A stretch of 64,000 nt of DNA from Hyphomicrobiales bacterium. GTDB lineage: Bacteria > Pseudomonadota > Alphaproteobacteria > Rhizobiales > Rhizobiaceae. Positions 46,120 through 54,484 of the stretch are shown piece by piece. Location: assembly GCA_900471515.1 (NCBI GenBank), contig UCFC01000016.1, positions 1 through 64,000 on the forward strand, written 5' to 3'. Under the pieces are notes generated by a model. It worked only from the letters and a program-made list of their open reading frames with translations. It did not search any database and was not told where the DNA came from. Position numbers and translations under genes: made by a program. Every line of letters begins with the position of its first letter. Within the stretch, counting starts at the first letter, position 1.

Positions 46120-47124
46120 CTACTCCACCTTGATGCGCGGATCGATGAGCGGGCTCAGGATGTCGATGATGAAGACGGCGGCCGCAACGCCGACGATCGA
46201 CAGGGCGCTGAGGCCGAGCACGAGGCTGTAGTCGCCGGCATGGACGGCCGATATCAGCAGGTTTCCGATGCCGGGATAACCGAAGACGATCTCGGTGATG
46301 ACCGTGCCGTTGAAGATCGCGCCGAGCGACATTGCAAGGCCGGTAAACTGCGGCACCATGGCGTTGCGGGCGATATAGGAGCGCAGGATGCGCCGCTTCG
46401 GCACGCCGCCGAGCTCGGCAAAGACCACGTAATCCTCCGTGATGATGTTGGAAACCAGAGCACGCATGCCGATCAGCCAGCTGCCGGTGCCGACGAGGAT
46501 CAGCGAGAATGCCGGCAGGATGGAATGTTCGATGATATCGATGACGAGGGAGAGCGACAGGTCGAGATTGGTGTTCATCTCATAGCCGCCGTTGATCGGC
46601 AGGATCGGCCAGACATAGCCGAAGAGGATGAGCAGCACGAAGGCCAGGATGTAGTAGGGGATCGGCAGCATCGCGATGAAGACGAGGCTGACGCCTTTCA
46701 GGACCATGTTCTTTCTGTAATAGCCGGCAAGCGCGCCGATCGCGTTGCCCAGCACGAATGTGATCAGTGTGGAGACCGTCATCAGCCCGATCGTCCAGGG
46801 CAGGGAGCGCAGGATGATCGTCGAGACCGGTGTGGGGAAGGCCGATAGCGAAGGCCCGAGATCGCCGACGGCGAGCCGCTCCCAGAAATGCAGATATTGC
46901 TGCCAGATCGAACCCTCGAGCCCATAGAGTTCACGCAGCGACTGGCGCATCAATTCGACGGCGCGCGGATCGGATTGGCCCATCTGCTGGATGGATCCGA
47001 TGCTTTCCTCGACCGGATCGATAGGCGTCAGATGGGTGATGAAGAAGGTCGTCGTTACGCCGAGAAAAACCACGAGCAGAAACTGGCCGAACCGCTTCAG
47101 GACAAAAGTAGGGTAGGACGCCAT
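46120..47124 (-). CDS. Family-5-type ABC transporter permease (DppB-like)
   Basis: A permease of about 334 residues. The ATG at 47124 is preferred; a GTG at 47136 is possible. A membrane segment lies near the N terminus (FGQFLLVVFLGVTTTFFI), followed by a long periplasmic stretch, and the EAA-type loop is FAELGGVPKRRILRSYIARNA. It pairs with the DppC-like permease. Confidence 0.88.
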   Translation of the reverse strand: MASYPTFVLKRFGQFLLVVFLGVTTTFFITHLTPIDPVEESIGSIQQMGQSDPRAVELMRQSLRELYGLEGSIWQQYLHFWERLAVGDLGPSLSAFPTPVSTIILRSLPWTIGLMTVSTLITFVLGNAIGALAGYYRKNMVLKGVSLVFIAMLPIPYYILAFVLLILFGYVWPILPINGGYEMNTNLDLSLSLVIDIIEHSILPAFSLILVGTGSWLIGMRALVSNIITEDYVVFAELGGVPKRRILRSYIARNAMVPQFTGLAMSLGAIFNGTVITEIVFGYPGIGNLLISAVHAGDYSLVLGLSALSIVGVAAAVFIIDILSPLIDPRIKVE

Positions 47125-47196
47125 CAGGCCGTTCACCTCGCTGGTTTCCCCACATGGCTAAAAGGTTCGCCGAACGTTCGAGGTCCGGCGACAGTT

Positions 47197-47222
47197 GGCC
47201 GGCGCGGATAAGCGCGCCGGCC
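47197..47222. repeat. Intercistronic hairpin after the binding-protein gene
   Basis: The arms GGCCGGCGC and GCGCCGGCC form a 9-base stem just past the binding-protein stop and before the permease genes. Such hairpins commonly protect the binding-protein part of an ABC operon mRNA and lower permease expression. No U-tract follows, so full termination is unlikely. Confidence 0.5.
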
Positions 47223-47230
47223 CTGGGAGG

Positions 47231-49132
47231 TCACTTTTGGGCAGGCTTCAGCTTCACCATCATCAGGCGTGAATTGGCCCAGTTGGGAACCGGATCCGTA
47301 TAGGGATCGGCAATCGTCGGGTAGCCCGTCCAATAGGTCGTATCCATCGTCGTGAAGACGTTATAGGACATCAGCGGGATGGTCGGCATTTCACGGGCCA
47401 CCAGCTTCAGATAGTCCTTGCCGAGTTCGACGCCCTTGGGGTCGTCGGCACTGATGCCGCGGATGCTCTCGATAATCTTGTCGAGCTCGGGATTCGACCA
47501 TCGCTGCCAATTGCGCGGCGGCTGGTTCTCGCCCTTCTTGGCAACGAATTGCGAATGCCAGCTGTCAAGGAAGAACGAGAGATCGGGATCGCCGCCCCAG
47601 GTCTCGACGCTCCAGGCGATCGCCACCTGATAGTCGCCAGGCTGCAGCGAGGTCTGCCACAGGCTTGTCGATGGCACCGCCTTCGAATCGATGCCGAACG
47701 CTGCCCATTGCTGTGCGATCAGCGTGCCGGCGCGGGTGAAGACCGACCGTGTATCGCCTTCGACGCTCATGCGGATCTTGAATGGCTGCCCGTCCGGCAT
47801 CATCCACTTGCCGGCCGATTTCTTGAAGCCTGCCTTTTCCAGAAGTTCGGCCGCAGCCTGAGGATCCGGCTTCCACCAGCCGTAACCGAAGGCCATGTTG
47901 ATGCCGGCCGCATCCGCCGGGATCTGGTCCTTGTATTTGGGCTGCTTGCGCAGGATATCGGCAATCTGCTGGCCGATCGTCGGATCGTAGGGCTTGATCT
48001 TGCGCTTGCCGGTATCGATCTCGAAGTCCTTCAGCCAGTCCTGCAGGGGCGCCTGGTAGTCGGTCATGGCAATGGCGGTCGGCGGCACGCCGAGTGCCGA
48101 TAGCGTAGCCGCGCCGCGATAGCTCGCCATGTCCACGGCCTTGATATCGATCAGCAGCGCCAGCGCCCAGCGGACGTCCGGGTTCTGGAACGTCGGGTCC
48201 TGCGTATTGAAGATCACTGCCGGGAGCGTCGGGTCCGGATGGGCGTAGGGGAAGCCCGGGAACCAGCTGTCGATGCTCTTCGACTTTTCCTTGAGCGTGA
48301 ACATGCCTTCGGGCGTGTTGTCGTGGATGATATCGAGATTGTGCTCGAGCTGGGCGATGGTGCGTTTATCCGGCGGACCCGGATCGACATAGGTGACATA
48401 TTTCGGAGCGGGCTCGCCGAAGCGCCCAAGCGAGGTGCGCTGCCAGTCGTCGCGCTTCTCCCAGGTGTACCATTTGCCCTGCGGATCATAGGCCTTCAGC
48501 TTGTAGGCGCCGAGTGAGACGGGATTGGCGAAATCATAGCGAACAGGATCGGCGACCTTCTCGAAGACATGTTTCGGCATGATCCAGGCGCCGTTCCAAC
48601 GCACGGTGAAGATGGCATGGAAACGGGAGTTGGGCTTCTTCAATTTGAAGACGACCGTATAGCGATCGGTCGCTTCAACGCTTGCCACCTGCACCGAGAA
48701 GGCGGCACTCCAGACCATGCCAGGATGGTCCATCTGCGTCTTGACCGTATAGACGAGATCGTCGGCGGTGAATTCCACGCCGTCGCTCCAGTAAAGCCCC
48801 TGGCGCAGTTTCACCGTCATCTCGGTGAAGTCGGCATTATATTGCGGTTTGTCGGCGGCAAGGGAATTGTCCCAGGTCGAGCCGCCGAGACCTTTTTCCG
48901 GATCGATGTACCAGAGCGTGTCCATGGTCAACTGCTGCAGGCCGGTCGAAACGCCGCCGCCGCCGTTGACCCAAATGTTGAACCAGCCGGGATTCTTGAT
49001 GGTGCCTTCCGGATTTTCGACGATGAGCGTGTCCTTGCGAGGCAAGGACTTGTAGTCATCCGCCTTAGCCGCGGCCATCAGGCCGAGCGTCGCCAAGGCG
49101 ACGCCGAATGCAAGCTTCTTCCAGTGCTGCAT
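47231..49132 (-). CDS. Family-5 ABC substrate-binding protein, probable arabino-oligosaccharide binder
   Basis: A periplasmic SBP of 633 residues, longer than the usual 520-550 of peptide-binding DppA. A Sec signal ends near AAAKA (about 24). The mature protein follows SBP_bac_5 (MTVKLRQGLYWSDGVEFTADDLVYT, then ALLIDIKAVD and QWAAFGIDSKAVP). The larger group with this length and an ENPEGTIKNPGWFN N terminus binds sugars in several bacteria. Its place behind an arabinofuranosidase gene supports oligosaccharides rather than peptides. Confidence 0.85.
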   Translation of the reverse strand: MQHWKKLAFGVALATLGLMAAAKADDYKSLPRKDTLIVENPEGTIKNPGWFNIWVNGGGGVSTGLQQLTMDTLWYIDPEKGLGGSTWDNSLAADKPQYNADFTEMTVKLRQGLYWSDGVEFTADDLVYTVKTQMDHPGMVWSAAFSVQVASVEATDRYTVVFKLKKPNSRFHAIFTVRWNGAWIMPKHVFEKVADPVRYDFANPVSLGAYKLKAYDPQGKWYTWEKRDDWQRTSLGRFGEPAPKYVTYVDPGPPDKRTIAQLEHNLDIIHDNTPEGMFTLKEKSKSIDSWFPGFPYAHPDPTLPAVIFNTQDPTFQNPDVRWALALLIDIKAVDMASYRGAATLSALGVPPTAIAMTDYQAPLQDWLKDFEIDTGKRKIKPYDPTIGQQIADILRKQPKYKDQIPADAAGINMAFGYGWWKPDPQAAAELLEKAGFKKSAGKWMMPDGQPFKIRMSVEGDTRSVFTRAGTLIAQQWAAFGIDSKAVPSTSLWQTSLQPGDYQVAIAWSVETWGGDPDLSFFLDSWHSQFVAKKGENQPPRNWQRWSNPELDKIIESIRGISADDPKGVELGKDYLKLVAREMPTIPLMSYNVFTTMDTTYWTGYPTIADPYTDPVPNWANSRLMMVKLKPAQK

Positions 49133-49296
49133 TATCTCCTCCCTTTGAGTGCGACGAGAAAGCGGCCGCCATGGACGCGTGGCACGTCGCGGTTCCGGGT
49201 TCGCAACTGCGTTCGGACCTGCATGTGTCGAGGTCCGATGCTCCTGCGAACCATTCCTCCAGCCCGGCTGCCTCCTCGCAGCGAGCGGATATGTTG

Positions 49297-49318
49297 CGGC
49301 CGGCCGCGCAGCCGGCCG
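49297..49318. repeat. Hairpin between the GH51 gene and the binding-protein gene
   Basis: An 8-base stem (CGGCCGGC pairing with GCCGGCCG) lies within a few bases of the GH51 stop, in a 193-base gap before the binding-protein gene. It could end part of the transcripts or stabilise the GH51 mRNA. Confidence 0.4.
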
Positions 49319-49325
49319 GAAAGCG

Positions 49326-50834
49326 TCAGACGGACAGACGGATGACGCTGTAGGACTGCGGCTTCAGGCTTGCACGCAATCTGCCGTCTTCGATCTTTGC
49401 GGTTTCGATCCTGGCGGGAACGACAGTCTCCGGCTGTCGCGCCGTATTGACGGCCCGCAGGTCGGGATGCGTCATCTCCAGCTGTTCGAGCACGCGGGCA
49501 TTGCCAAAGCCGTCCAACCGGGCGTCGAAATCAAGCGCGGTCTGCGGATGACGGTTGACGACGAAAAACGTCAGTTCCCTGCCGTCGTCGGAAAGGACCG
49601 CCGACGCATCGAGATAAGGCACGTCGTCGGCCTCGTCGCAGTCATAGGTCGGCGCGTCCGTGACCAGCTGCAGCGCCGATCCGCGACCGTATTTCGATGC
49701 GAAATAGAAGGGGTAATAGATCGTCTGGCGCCATGCGGGGCCGCCATTTTCGGTCATGATCGGGGCGATGACATTGACAAGCTGGGCGATGCAGGCGATG
49801 CGCACGCGATCCGAGCGGCGAATGAAGGTGTTGAGAATGCCGCCGACCTGCAGCACGTCCTCGAAATTGTAGACGTCTTCCAGCAGATGCGGCGCATCCG
49901 GCCATTCGTTCCTCGCCAGGATATCCTTGTCCTGCTGGTTGGAATGGTACCAGACGTTCCATTCGTCGAAGGAAATGCCGATCGTCTTCTTCGAGCGCTT
50001 CTTGGCCCTGATATAGTCGATCACGCCGCCGACGGTGGTGATATAGCGGTCGAGCCTGGTCGTGCGGGCAAGGTAATTGAGCGTGTTGTTCTCGCGGTTC
50101 GCGAAATACATGTGCAGGGAAATATAGTCGGCGCTGTCGTAGCACTCGTTGAGGACCTGCGCTTCCCAGTCCGGATAGGTCTGCATGTCGGGATTGGACG
50201 AGCCGCAGACCACGAGTTCCAGCGACCGGTCAAAATTCCGCATGGCCTTCGCCGTCTCGTCGGCGAGCCGGCCATATTCGTGCGCCGACTTGTGTCCGAC
50301 CTGCCAGGGGCCGTCCATCTCGTTGCCGAGGCACCATAGTTTGACATTGTGGGGCTTTTCCCAGCCATGTTTGCGACGCAGGTCCGACCAGTAGGTGCCG
50401 CCGGGATGATTGCAATATTCGAGGAAATTGCGGGCCGAATCCAACCCGCGCGAGCCGAGGTTGACGGCCAGCATCGGCTCGGTCTTCGCCTTCCTGCACC
50501 AGTCGACGAATTCATTGACGCCAATCTGGTTGCTTTCGCGGGTGCGCCAGGCAAGGTCGAGGCGCACAGGGCGCTCCGAGCGCGGGCCGATGCCGTCCTG
50601 CCAGTCGTAGGCGGAAACGAAATTGCCGCCGGGATATCGACAGTAGGGCGTGTCGAGCTGCCGGACGAGGTCGATGACATCCTGCCGGAACCCATCGGAA
50701 TCGGCCGTCGGATGGCCAGGCTCGTAAATGCCGCCGTAAACGGCTCTCCCGAGATGCTCGAGGAACGAACTGTAAAGTCTGGGATCAATGTTCGCGACCT
50801 GGAAATCGCGATGAACAACAACGTTCGCCTTCAA
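49326..50834 (-). CDS. Alpha-L-arabinofuranosidase, GH51 family
   Basis: A 502-residue GH51 enzyme, the normal length, releasing arabinofuranose from arabino-oligosaccharides. The general acid/base is Glu172 in CLGNEMDGPW and the nucleophile is Glu291 in ISFDEWNVWY. YCRYPGGNFVSAYDWQDGIG lies at about 64-83. There is no signal peptide, so it works on imported oligosaccharides. It starts with a TTG behind a strong GGGAGGG 6 bases upstream. It heads the operon with the family-5 transporter downstream. Confidence 0.93.
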   Translation of the reverse strand: MKANVVVHRDFQVANIDPRLYSSFLEHLGRAVYGGIYEPGHPTADSDGFRQDVIDLVRQLDTPYCRYPGGNFVSAYDWQDGIGPRSERPVRLDLAWRTRESNQIGVNEFVDWCRKAKTEPMLAVNLGSRGLDSARNFLEYCNHPGGTYWSDLRRKHGWEKPHNVKLWCLGNEMDGPWQVGHKSAHEYGRLADETAKAMRNFDRSLELVVCGSSNPDMQTYPDWEAQVLNECYDSADYISLHMYFANRENNTLNYLARTTRLDRYITTVGGVIDYIRAKKRSKKTIGISFDEWNVWYHSNQQDKDILARNEWPDAPHLLEDVYNFEDVLQVGGILNTFIRRSDRVRIACIAQLVNVIAPIMTENGGPAWRQTIYYPFYFASKYGRGSALQLVTDAPTYDCDEADDVPYLDASAVLSDDGRELTFFVVNRHPQTALDFDARLDGFGNARVLEQLEMTHPDLRAVNTARQPETVVPARIETAKIEDGRLRASLKPQSYSVIRLSV

Positions 50835-50957
50835 CGAACCCTCCCTTAAGTATCAAATTATTCGTTCTTATACGGCTATCTTGATAGCGCGACCGGAGGG
50901 AGTCAATTGAACAATGCCCGGGATGCCCGTGAATCCGTCGTCCAGAAAAACGATTAT

Positions 50958-50968
50958 ATTACAGTAAT
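50958..50968. promoter_or_regulatory. Small palindrome in the GH51 promoter region
   Basis: ATTACAGTAAT is an odd-centred 11-base dyad within an AT-rich stretch, about 125 bases upstream of the GH51 start. It is a possible site for the neighbouring ArsR-type regulator, but short dyads are expected by chance in AT-rich DNA. Confidence 0.25.
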
Positions 50969-51040
50969 TTAATCAGATAACGACCCGGTTTGGCCGGAAA
51001 ATAATCGCGCTATTAAAATCAGGATTTTCGATATTGTCCG

Positions 51041-51964
51041 TCAAATGTAGAGCCGCATGACGATATCGCGGCCGTAGTTGCCAAATCCGCGACCGAATAT
51101 GTTCACGCCACCGGTATGGCTGGCATTCTCGGCAATGCCGACGCGCAGGCGGATCGAGGAATGCTGCGCAAGGGCGAGGTCTCCAACCGTGACGTTGGAG
51201 GTGGAGACGCCGTCGATGAACGTGCCGCGCGTGGAGATCCGCCAGGTTTTCAGCTTGCCGTATTGGGAGCCTTCAAGCTTCCACCAGCCGGGCGTATAGG
51301 CACCGCGCTTGTCGCCATAGTCGCCCGGAGACGTCCAGGTGCCGATCGGCATTCCGTTGACCCAGAGCGTGATGTCGGAGGGCCAGTCTGGATTGGTCCC
51401 GGGAACCTCTGAAGACAGTTCCATCGCAAATTCGATGGCGCGCACGTCCTTGTTCAGAACCTTGGCATTGTTCGGGAACTTGTATTCGACATACCCCCTT
51501 CCGAACCACACGAGTCCGGCCTGCATGCGCTGCGGATCAAGGAAATAGTCGGGAACGTCGAGCAGGCCGATGACGCTGTCGCTCGAGCAGAGGCCGCAAG
51601 GGGCGTGGATGTCGCAGCTCGTATAGAGCCCGACCGGCATCTCGACCTCGATGACGTCGTCCGCCTTGTTGACGGACTTGTCCTCAAAGCTGATGAGGAT
51701 TTCATCATAAACTGCCGAGCAGATCTTCTGATTGCCCTTCCGGCCCTTGGCGAGGCGGGATTCGACCAGCCCCACCTCTTCCAGAATCTGAATGCCGGTG
51801 GCGACGGTCGACTGCGGCAGCGACAAGGCGCGGGCCATGTCGTTGACGTTCATGGGGCCTTTCGAGCACAGGAGTTTGAGGAGTTGCAGGCGTCCCGGCG
51901 CAGAGAGGGCTTTGATAACGGCGTCATTGACCCCGGCATCGACCGTCAAAAACGAGCGTTCCAT
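51041..51964 (-). CDS. ArsR-type winged-helix regulator with a long C-terminal domain
   Basis: A 307-residue regulator. The first 95 residues are an ArsR-type winged helix (NDAVIKALSAPGRLQLLKLL, ARALSLPQSTVATGIQILEEVGLV). The remaining 210 residues are a beta-rich domain (GLVWFGRGYVEYKFPN, ITLWVNGMPIGTWTSPGDY) that may bind a sugar. It contains a compact Cys group, Cys117, Cys123 and Cys126 with His120, suggesting a metal site. A typical ArsR protein is about 100 residues. The ATG at 51964 has GGGGAAA upstream. It probably controls the GH51/ABC operon lying downstream on the same strand. Confidence 0.75.
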   Translation of the reverse strand: MERSFLTVDAGVNDAVIKALSAPGRLQLLKLLCSKGPMNVNDMARALSLPQSTVATGIQILEEVGLVESRLAKGRKGNQKICSAVYDEILISFEDKSVNKADDVIEVEMPVGLYTSCDIHAPCGLCSSDSVIGLLDVPDYFLDPQRMQAGLVWFGRGYVEYKFPNNAKVLNKDVRAIEFAMELSSEVPGTNPDWPSDITLWVNGMPIGTWTSPGDYGDKRGAYTPGWWKLEGSQYGKLKTWRISTRGTFIDGVSTSNVTVGDLALAQHSSIRLRVGIAENASHTGGVNIFGRGFGNYGRDIVMRLYI

Positions 51965-51976
51965 GATTTCCCCGTG

Positions 51977-51989
51977 CTGTGTCACACAG
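51977..51989. promoter_or_regulatory. Palindrome just upstream of the ArsR-type gene
   Basis: CTGTGTCACACAG is a perfect 13-base dyad 13 bases before the ATG. It would place a bound dimer over the ribosome binding site or promoter and could mediate autoregulation. No second copy is obvious upstream of the GH51 gene. Confidence 0.4.
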
Positions 51990-52138
51990 TGATTATATCG
52001 ACAATCCTGATACAGCAAGCGGCGAGAAGCCGATATGGATCGATTTCTCTGATTTAAACTTCAGCGATTCCGGGAAGGGTCGGATTCTGGACCTCGCTTC
52101 CCGGCCGAAGGATGGAAGCGGGTCGAGCGCGACGCAGG

Positions 52139-53176
52139 CTATGCGACGCCTGTAATCTCTGGAACGAAGGCGGTGATCTTGCCGCTCGATGGATTGTCCG
52201 TGGTGCCGGAGCCGCGTGCCAGGCGGGCCGCGACTTCACCGATCATGCGGCGCGGCGACCTGGATGTGGCGATCCGTACGGGAAGAGCGGCGGCGAGCTC
52301 CAGTCCGTTGAAGCCTGCAATCAGAATGTCGTCGGTGCGGGACGCTTCCATCGTGGCGAATGCGCCCCCGGCGGCCATGTCGTCGTTGGAGTAGTAGATG
52401 CAGTCGAGCTTCGGCTCGGCATCCAGGAGCTGATGCGTCAGGTATTTTCCGAGGCCGACGGAGGAAAGAGTGTCGCCGAGCCTTTGCCCGACGAAGGCGA
52501 GACGGTGTTCGTGCAGGACGCGTTCGAAGCCGGCCCTGCGTTTTCCGGCGCGCAGGTCCCGGTCCAGTGCACTGCCGACATAGCCAAAACGCTTCCGGCC
52601 GGCGGCAATCAGTGCCCTCGCCATCTCCTCGCCCGCCCTTTCGTGCGAGAGCCCGACATTGAAATCGATCGGCGTGCCGTCGAGGTCCATGATCTGAATG
52701 ACGGGAATGGCCGCATTCCTCAGCATTCTCACGGTCTCGTCCGGCTGATCCAGGCCGGTGACGATGATCGCGGACGGTCGCCAGGACAGCATGTCCCGGA
52801 TGATGTTGTGCTCCTTGGCCACATCGTAGTCGGTAATGCCGAACACGGCCTGCATGCCGGAGCCTTCAAGCCCGTTCGAGATTCCGGCCATGACCTCGGG
52901 AAAGACGATGTTGGACATGCTCGGCACCACGACGGCGACGAGGTCCGTTCGCTGCGAAGACAGCGACAGGGCCAGCCGGTTGCCGATATAGTTCAGCCGC
53001 TCGGCCGCCTGCAGGACCCTGTCGCGCGTTGCCCTGGAAACATCAGGCGCGCCGCGCAGGGCGCGCGATACGGTCATCTTGCTGACGCCTGCTGCCGCAG
53101 CGACCTCTTCCAGAGTGGACTTGTGCGTATCCAAGGGATCTCCCGAGCGCAGCCTATCTGCCGCATTATTATTCAT
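52139..53176 (-). CDS. LacI-family transcriptional regulator
   Basis: A 345-residue LacI/GalR regulator. The helix-turn-helix and hinge are at about 20-75 (TLEEVAAAAGVSKMTVSRALRGAPDVS, then AAERLNYIGNRLALSLSS), followed by a periplasmic-binding-type effector domain of GntR subtype (VAVVVPSMSNIVFPEVMAGI). The ATG at 53176 is chosen from the start of the helix-turn-helix. It is divergent from ltnD, with an operator-like palindrome between. The effector is probably a sugar acid. Confidence 0.92.
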   Translation of the reverse strand: MNNNAADRLRSGDPLDTHKSTLEEVAAAAGVSKMTVSRALRGAPDVSRATRDRVLQAAERLNYIGNRLALSLSSQRTDLVAVVVPSMSNIVFPEVMAGISNGLEGSGMQAVFGITDYDVAKEHNIIRDMLSWRPSAIIVTGLDQPDETVRMLRNAAIPVIQIMDLDGTPIDFNVGLSHERAGEEMARALIAAGRKRFGYVGSALDRDLRAGKRRAGFERVLHEHRLAFVGQRLGDTLSSVGLGKYLTHQLLDAEPKLDCIYYSNDDMAAGGAFATMEASRTDDILIAGFNGLELAAALPVRIATSRSPRRMIGEVAARLARGSGTTDNPSSGKITAFVPEITGVA

Positions 53177-53237
53177 AGGCGCGTTGCGGGGAAAGGGGAA
53201 CTGGCAGCGCTTGACATCCCCGGCAATTTTGGGGTTT

Positions 53238-53261
53238 GTTACCGATACCGGTATCGATAAC
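53238..53261. promoter_or_regulatory. LacI-type operator
   Basis: A 24-base near-perfect dyad centred on CCGG, with half-sites GTTACCGATACC and GGTATCGATAAC that differ from symmetry at one position pair. The central CG-flanked symmetry is typical of LacI/GalR operators. It lies midway between the divergent regulator and ltnD starts, so it can control both. Confidence 0.75.
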
Positions 53262-53287
53262 ACAGAACCTATCGACGGATCGGCACT

Positions 53288-54214
53288 ATGGAGGAAACCT
53301 TGCAGAACGTCAGCAAGGCTGCGGTCATCGGCCTCGGGTCGATGGGGTGGGGTGCCGCCCTGTCCCTCTTGCGGGCGGGATTTGCGGTCAATGGATGCGA
53401 TGTGCGCCAGGACGTCCTTCAGCGCTTTTCGCAGGCCGGCGGCAAGTCGTGTAAAACCCCGTCCGAAGCTGCCGATGCGGCCGATGCGGTTTTCGTATTT
53501 GTCGTCAACAGCGGCCAGGCCGAAACCGTATTGTTCGGGCCTGGCGGCGCGCTGGAAACGGCTGGCGCCGGCACCGTCTTCCTGCTTTGCACCACCATGG
53601 CGCCGAGTGCCACGATGGCGATTGCCGAACGGCTGGAGGCCGCCGGCATGCTCGTCATCGACGCGCCGGTTTCCGGCGGTCACGTCAAGGCGCTTTCTGG
53701 AGAGATGGTCGTCATGGGCTCCGGTTCGCCCGAAGCCTTCGCGCGGGCCGAAAAGGCGCTCGATGCCGTCTCCGCCAAGGTATTCCGACTGGGGGACAGG
53801 CCCGGGGCCGGTTCTCAGGTGAAAATGATCAACCAGCTTCTCGCCGGCGTGCATATCGCCGTGACGGCGGAGGCGATGACCCTGGCCGCCAAGACAGGGA
53901 TCGACCTGAAGACGCTCTACGATGTTCTGCGCGTATCGGCGGGCTCTTCCTGGATGTTCGAGAACCGCGGCGAGCACATCGTCTCGGGCGATTATACGCC
54001 GCGCTCGGCCGTCGACATCTTCGTCAAGGATCTCGGCATCGTCGCCTCCGAAGCCGAGCGTGTCGGTGCCGTCACGCCGCTCACAGCGACCGCGCTTGCG
54101 CTTTTCCGGCAGGCGTCTGAAGCGGGCCTCGGCAAGGAAGACGATGCCGCGGTGGCAAAACTCCTTGCCGAAAGGAGCGGCGTCGTCCTGCCGGGCATGG
54201 GAGCCGGCAGCTGA
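53288..54214 (+). CDS. ltnD: L-threonate dehydrogenase-like enzyme (beta-hydroxyacid dehydrogenase family)
   Basis: An NAD-dependent dehydrogenase of 308 residues that, by family, oxidises L-threonate at C2 to 2-oxo-tetronate. It has the nucleotide motif VIGLGSMGWG (about 13-22), the substrate motif DAPVSGGHVKALSG (125-138) and the catalytic Lys179 in GSQVKMINQLLAG. LtnD is suggested by the overall pattern and by the neighbouring denD. The kinase OtnK usually found with LtnD is not in the window. Confidence 0.8.
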   Translation: MEETLQNVSKAAVIGLGSMGWGAALSLLRAGFAVNGCDVRQDVLQRFSQAGGKSCKTPSEAADAADAVFVFVVNSGQAETVLFGPGGALETAGAGTVFLLCTTMAPSATMAIAERLEAAGMLVIDAPVSGGHVKALSGEMVVMGSGSPEAFARAEKALDAVSAKVFRLGDRPGAGSQVKMINQLLAGVHIAVTAEAMTLAAKTGIDLKTLYDVLRVSAGSSWMFENRGEHIVSGDYTPRSAVDIFVKDLGIVASEAERVGAVTPLTATALALFRQASEAGLGKEDDAAVAKLLAERSGVVLPGMGAGS

Positions 54215-54236
54215 AGATCCGCTGGGCAAGGGAGGC

Positions 54237-54311
54237 ATGAGACTTATGTTCGATTGCTACCACTCGCGGATCATGCAAGGTAAGTTGATTTGCAAGCTGC
54301 GGTTTGTTTGA
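54237..54311 (+). CDS. Possible 24-residue leader peptide or chance ORF
   Basis: A very small frame in the 270-base gap between ltnD and denD. GGGAGG stands before its first ATG (too near) and 10 bases before a second ATG at 54246. The peptide has two Cys and several Leu/Ile and no known motif. It may be a chance ORF; the only support is the ribosome-binding-like sequence. Confidence 0.2.
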   Translation: MRLMFDCYHSRIMQGKLICKLRFV

Positions 54312-54329
54312 TTTCGTTTGATCGCCGGT

Positions 54330-54346
54330 GGCCCCGAATGGGGGCC
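54330..54346. repeat. GC hairpin between ltnD and denD
   Basis: The arms GGCCCC and GGGGCC enclose GAATG. A T-rich stretch precedes rather than follows it on the plus strand, so it is not a canonical terminator for ltnD. Confidence 0.3.
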
Positions 54347-54484
54347 GAGGCGGTGGGGGCTTGAAAGACGGGTTGGCGGCGCGCCTGGCGTGACGCGTGA
54401 GGAGTTCGACGGGGGAGCGGATTCCGATCTGATATCGAGGCCGTCATCGAAAATGACGCCGGCGGCGCTGGGAGGTAAGCCGAC

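Noticed and set aside
53177..54238. N-terminal extension of the LacI regulator across ltnD
   Set aside because: The upstream part is antisense to ltnD and the helix-turn-helix begins only after 53176.
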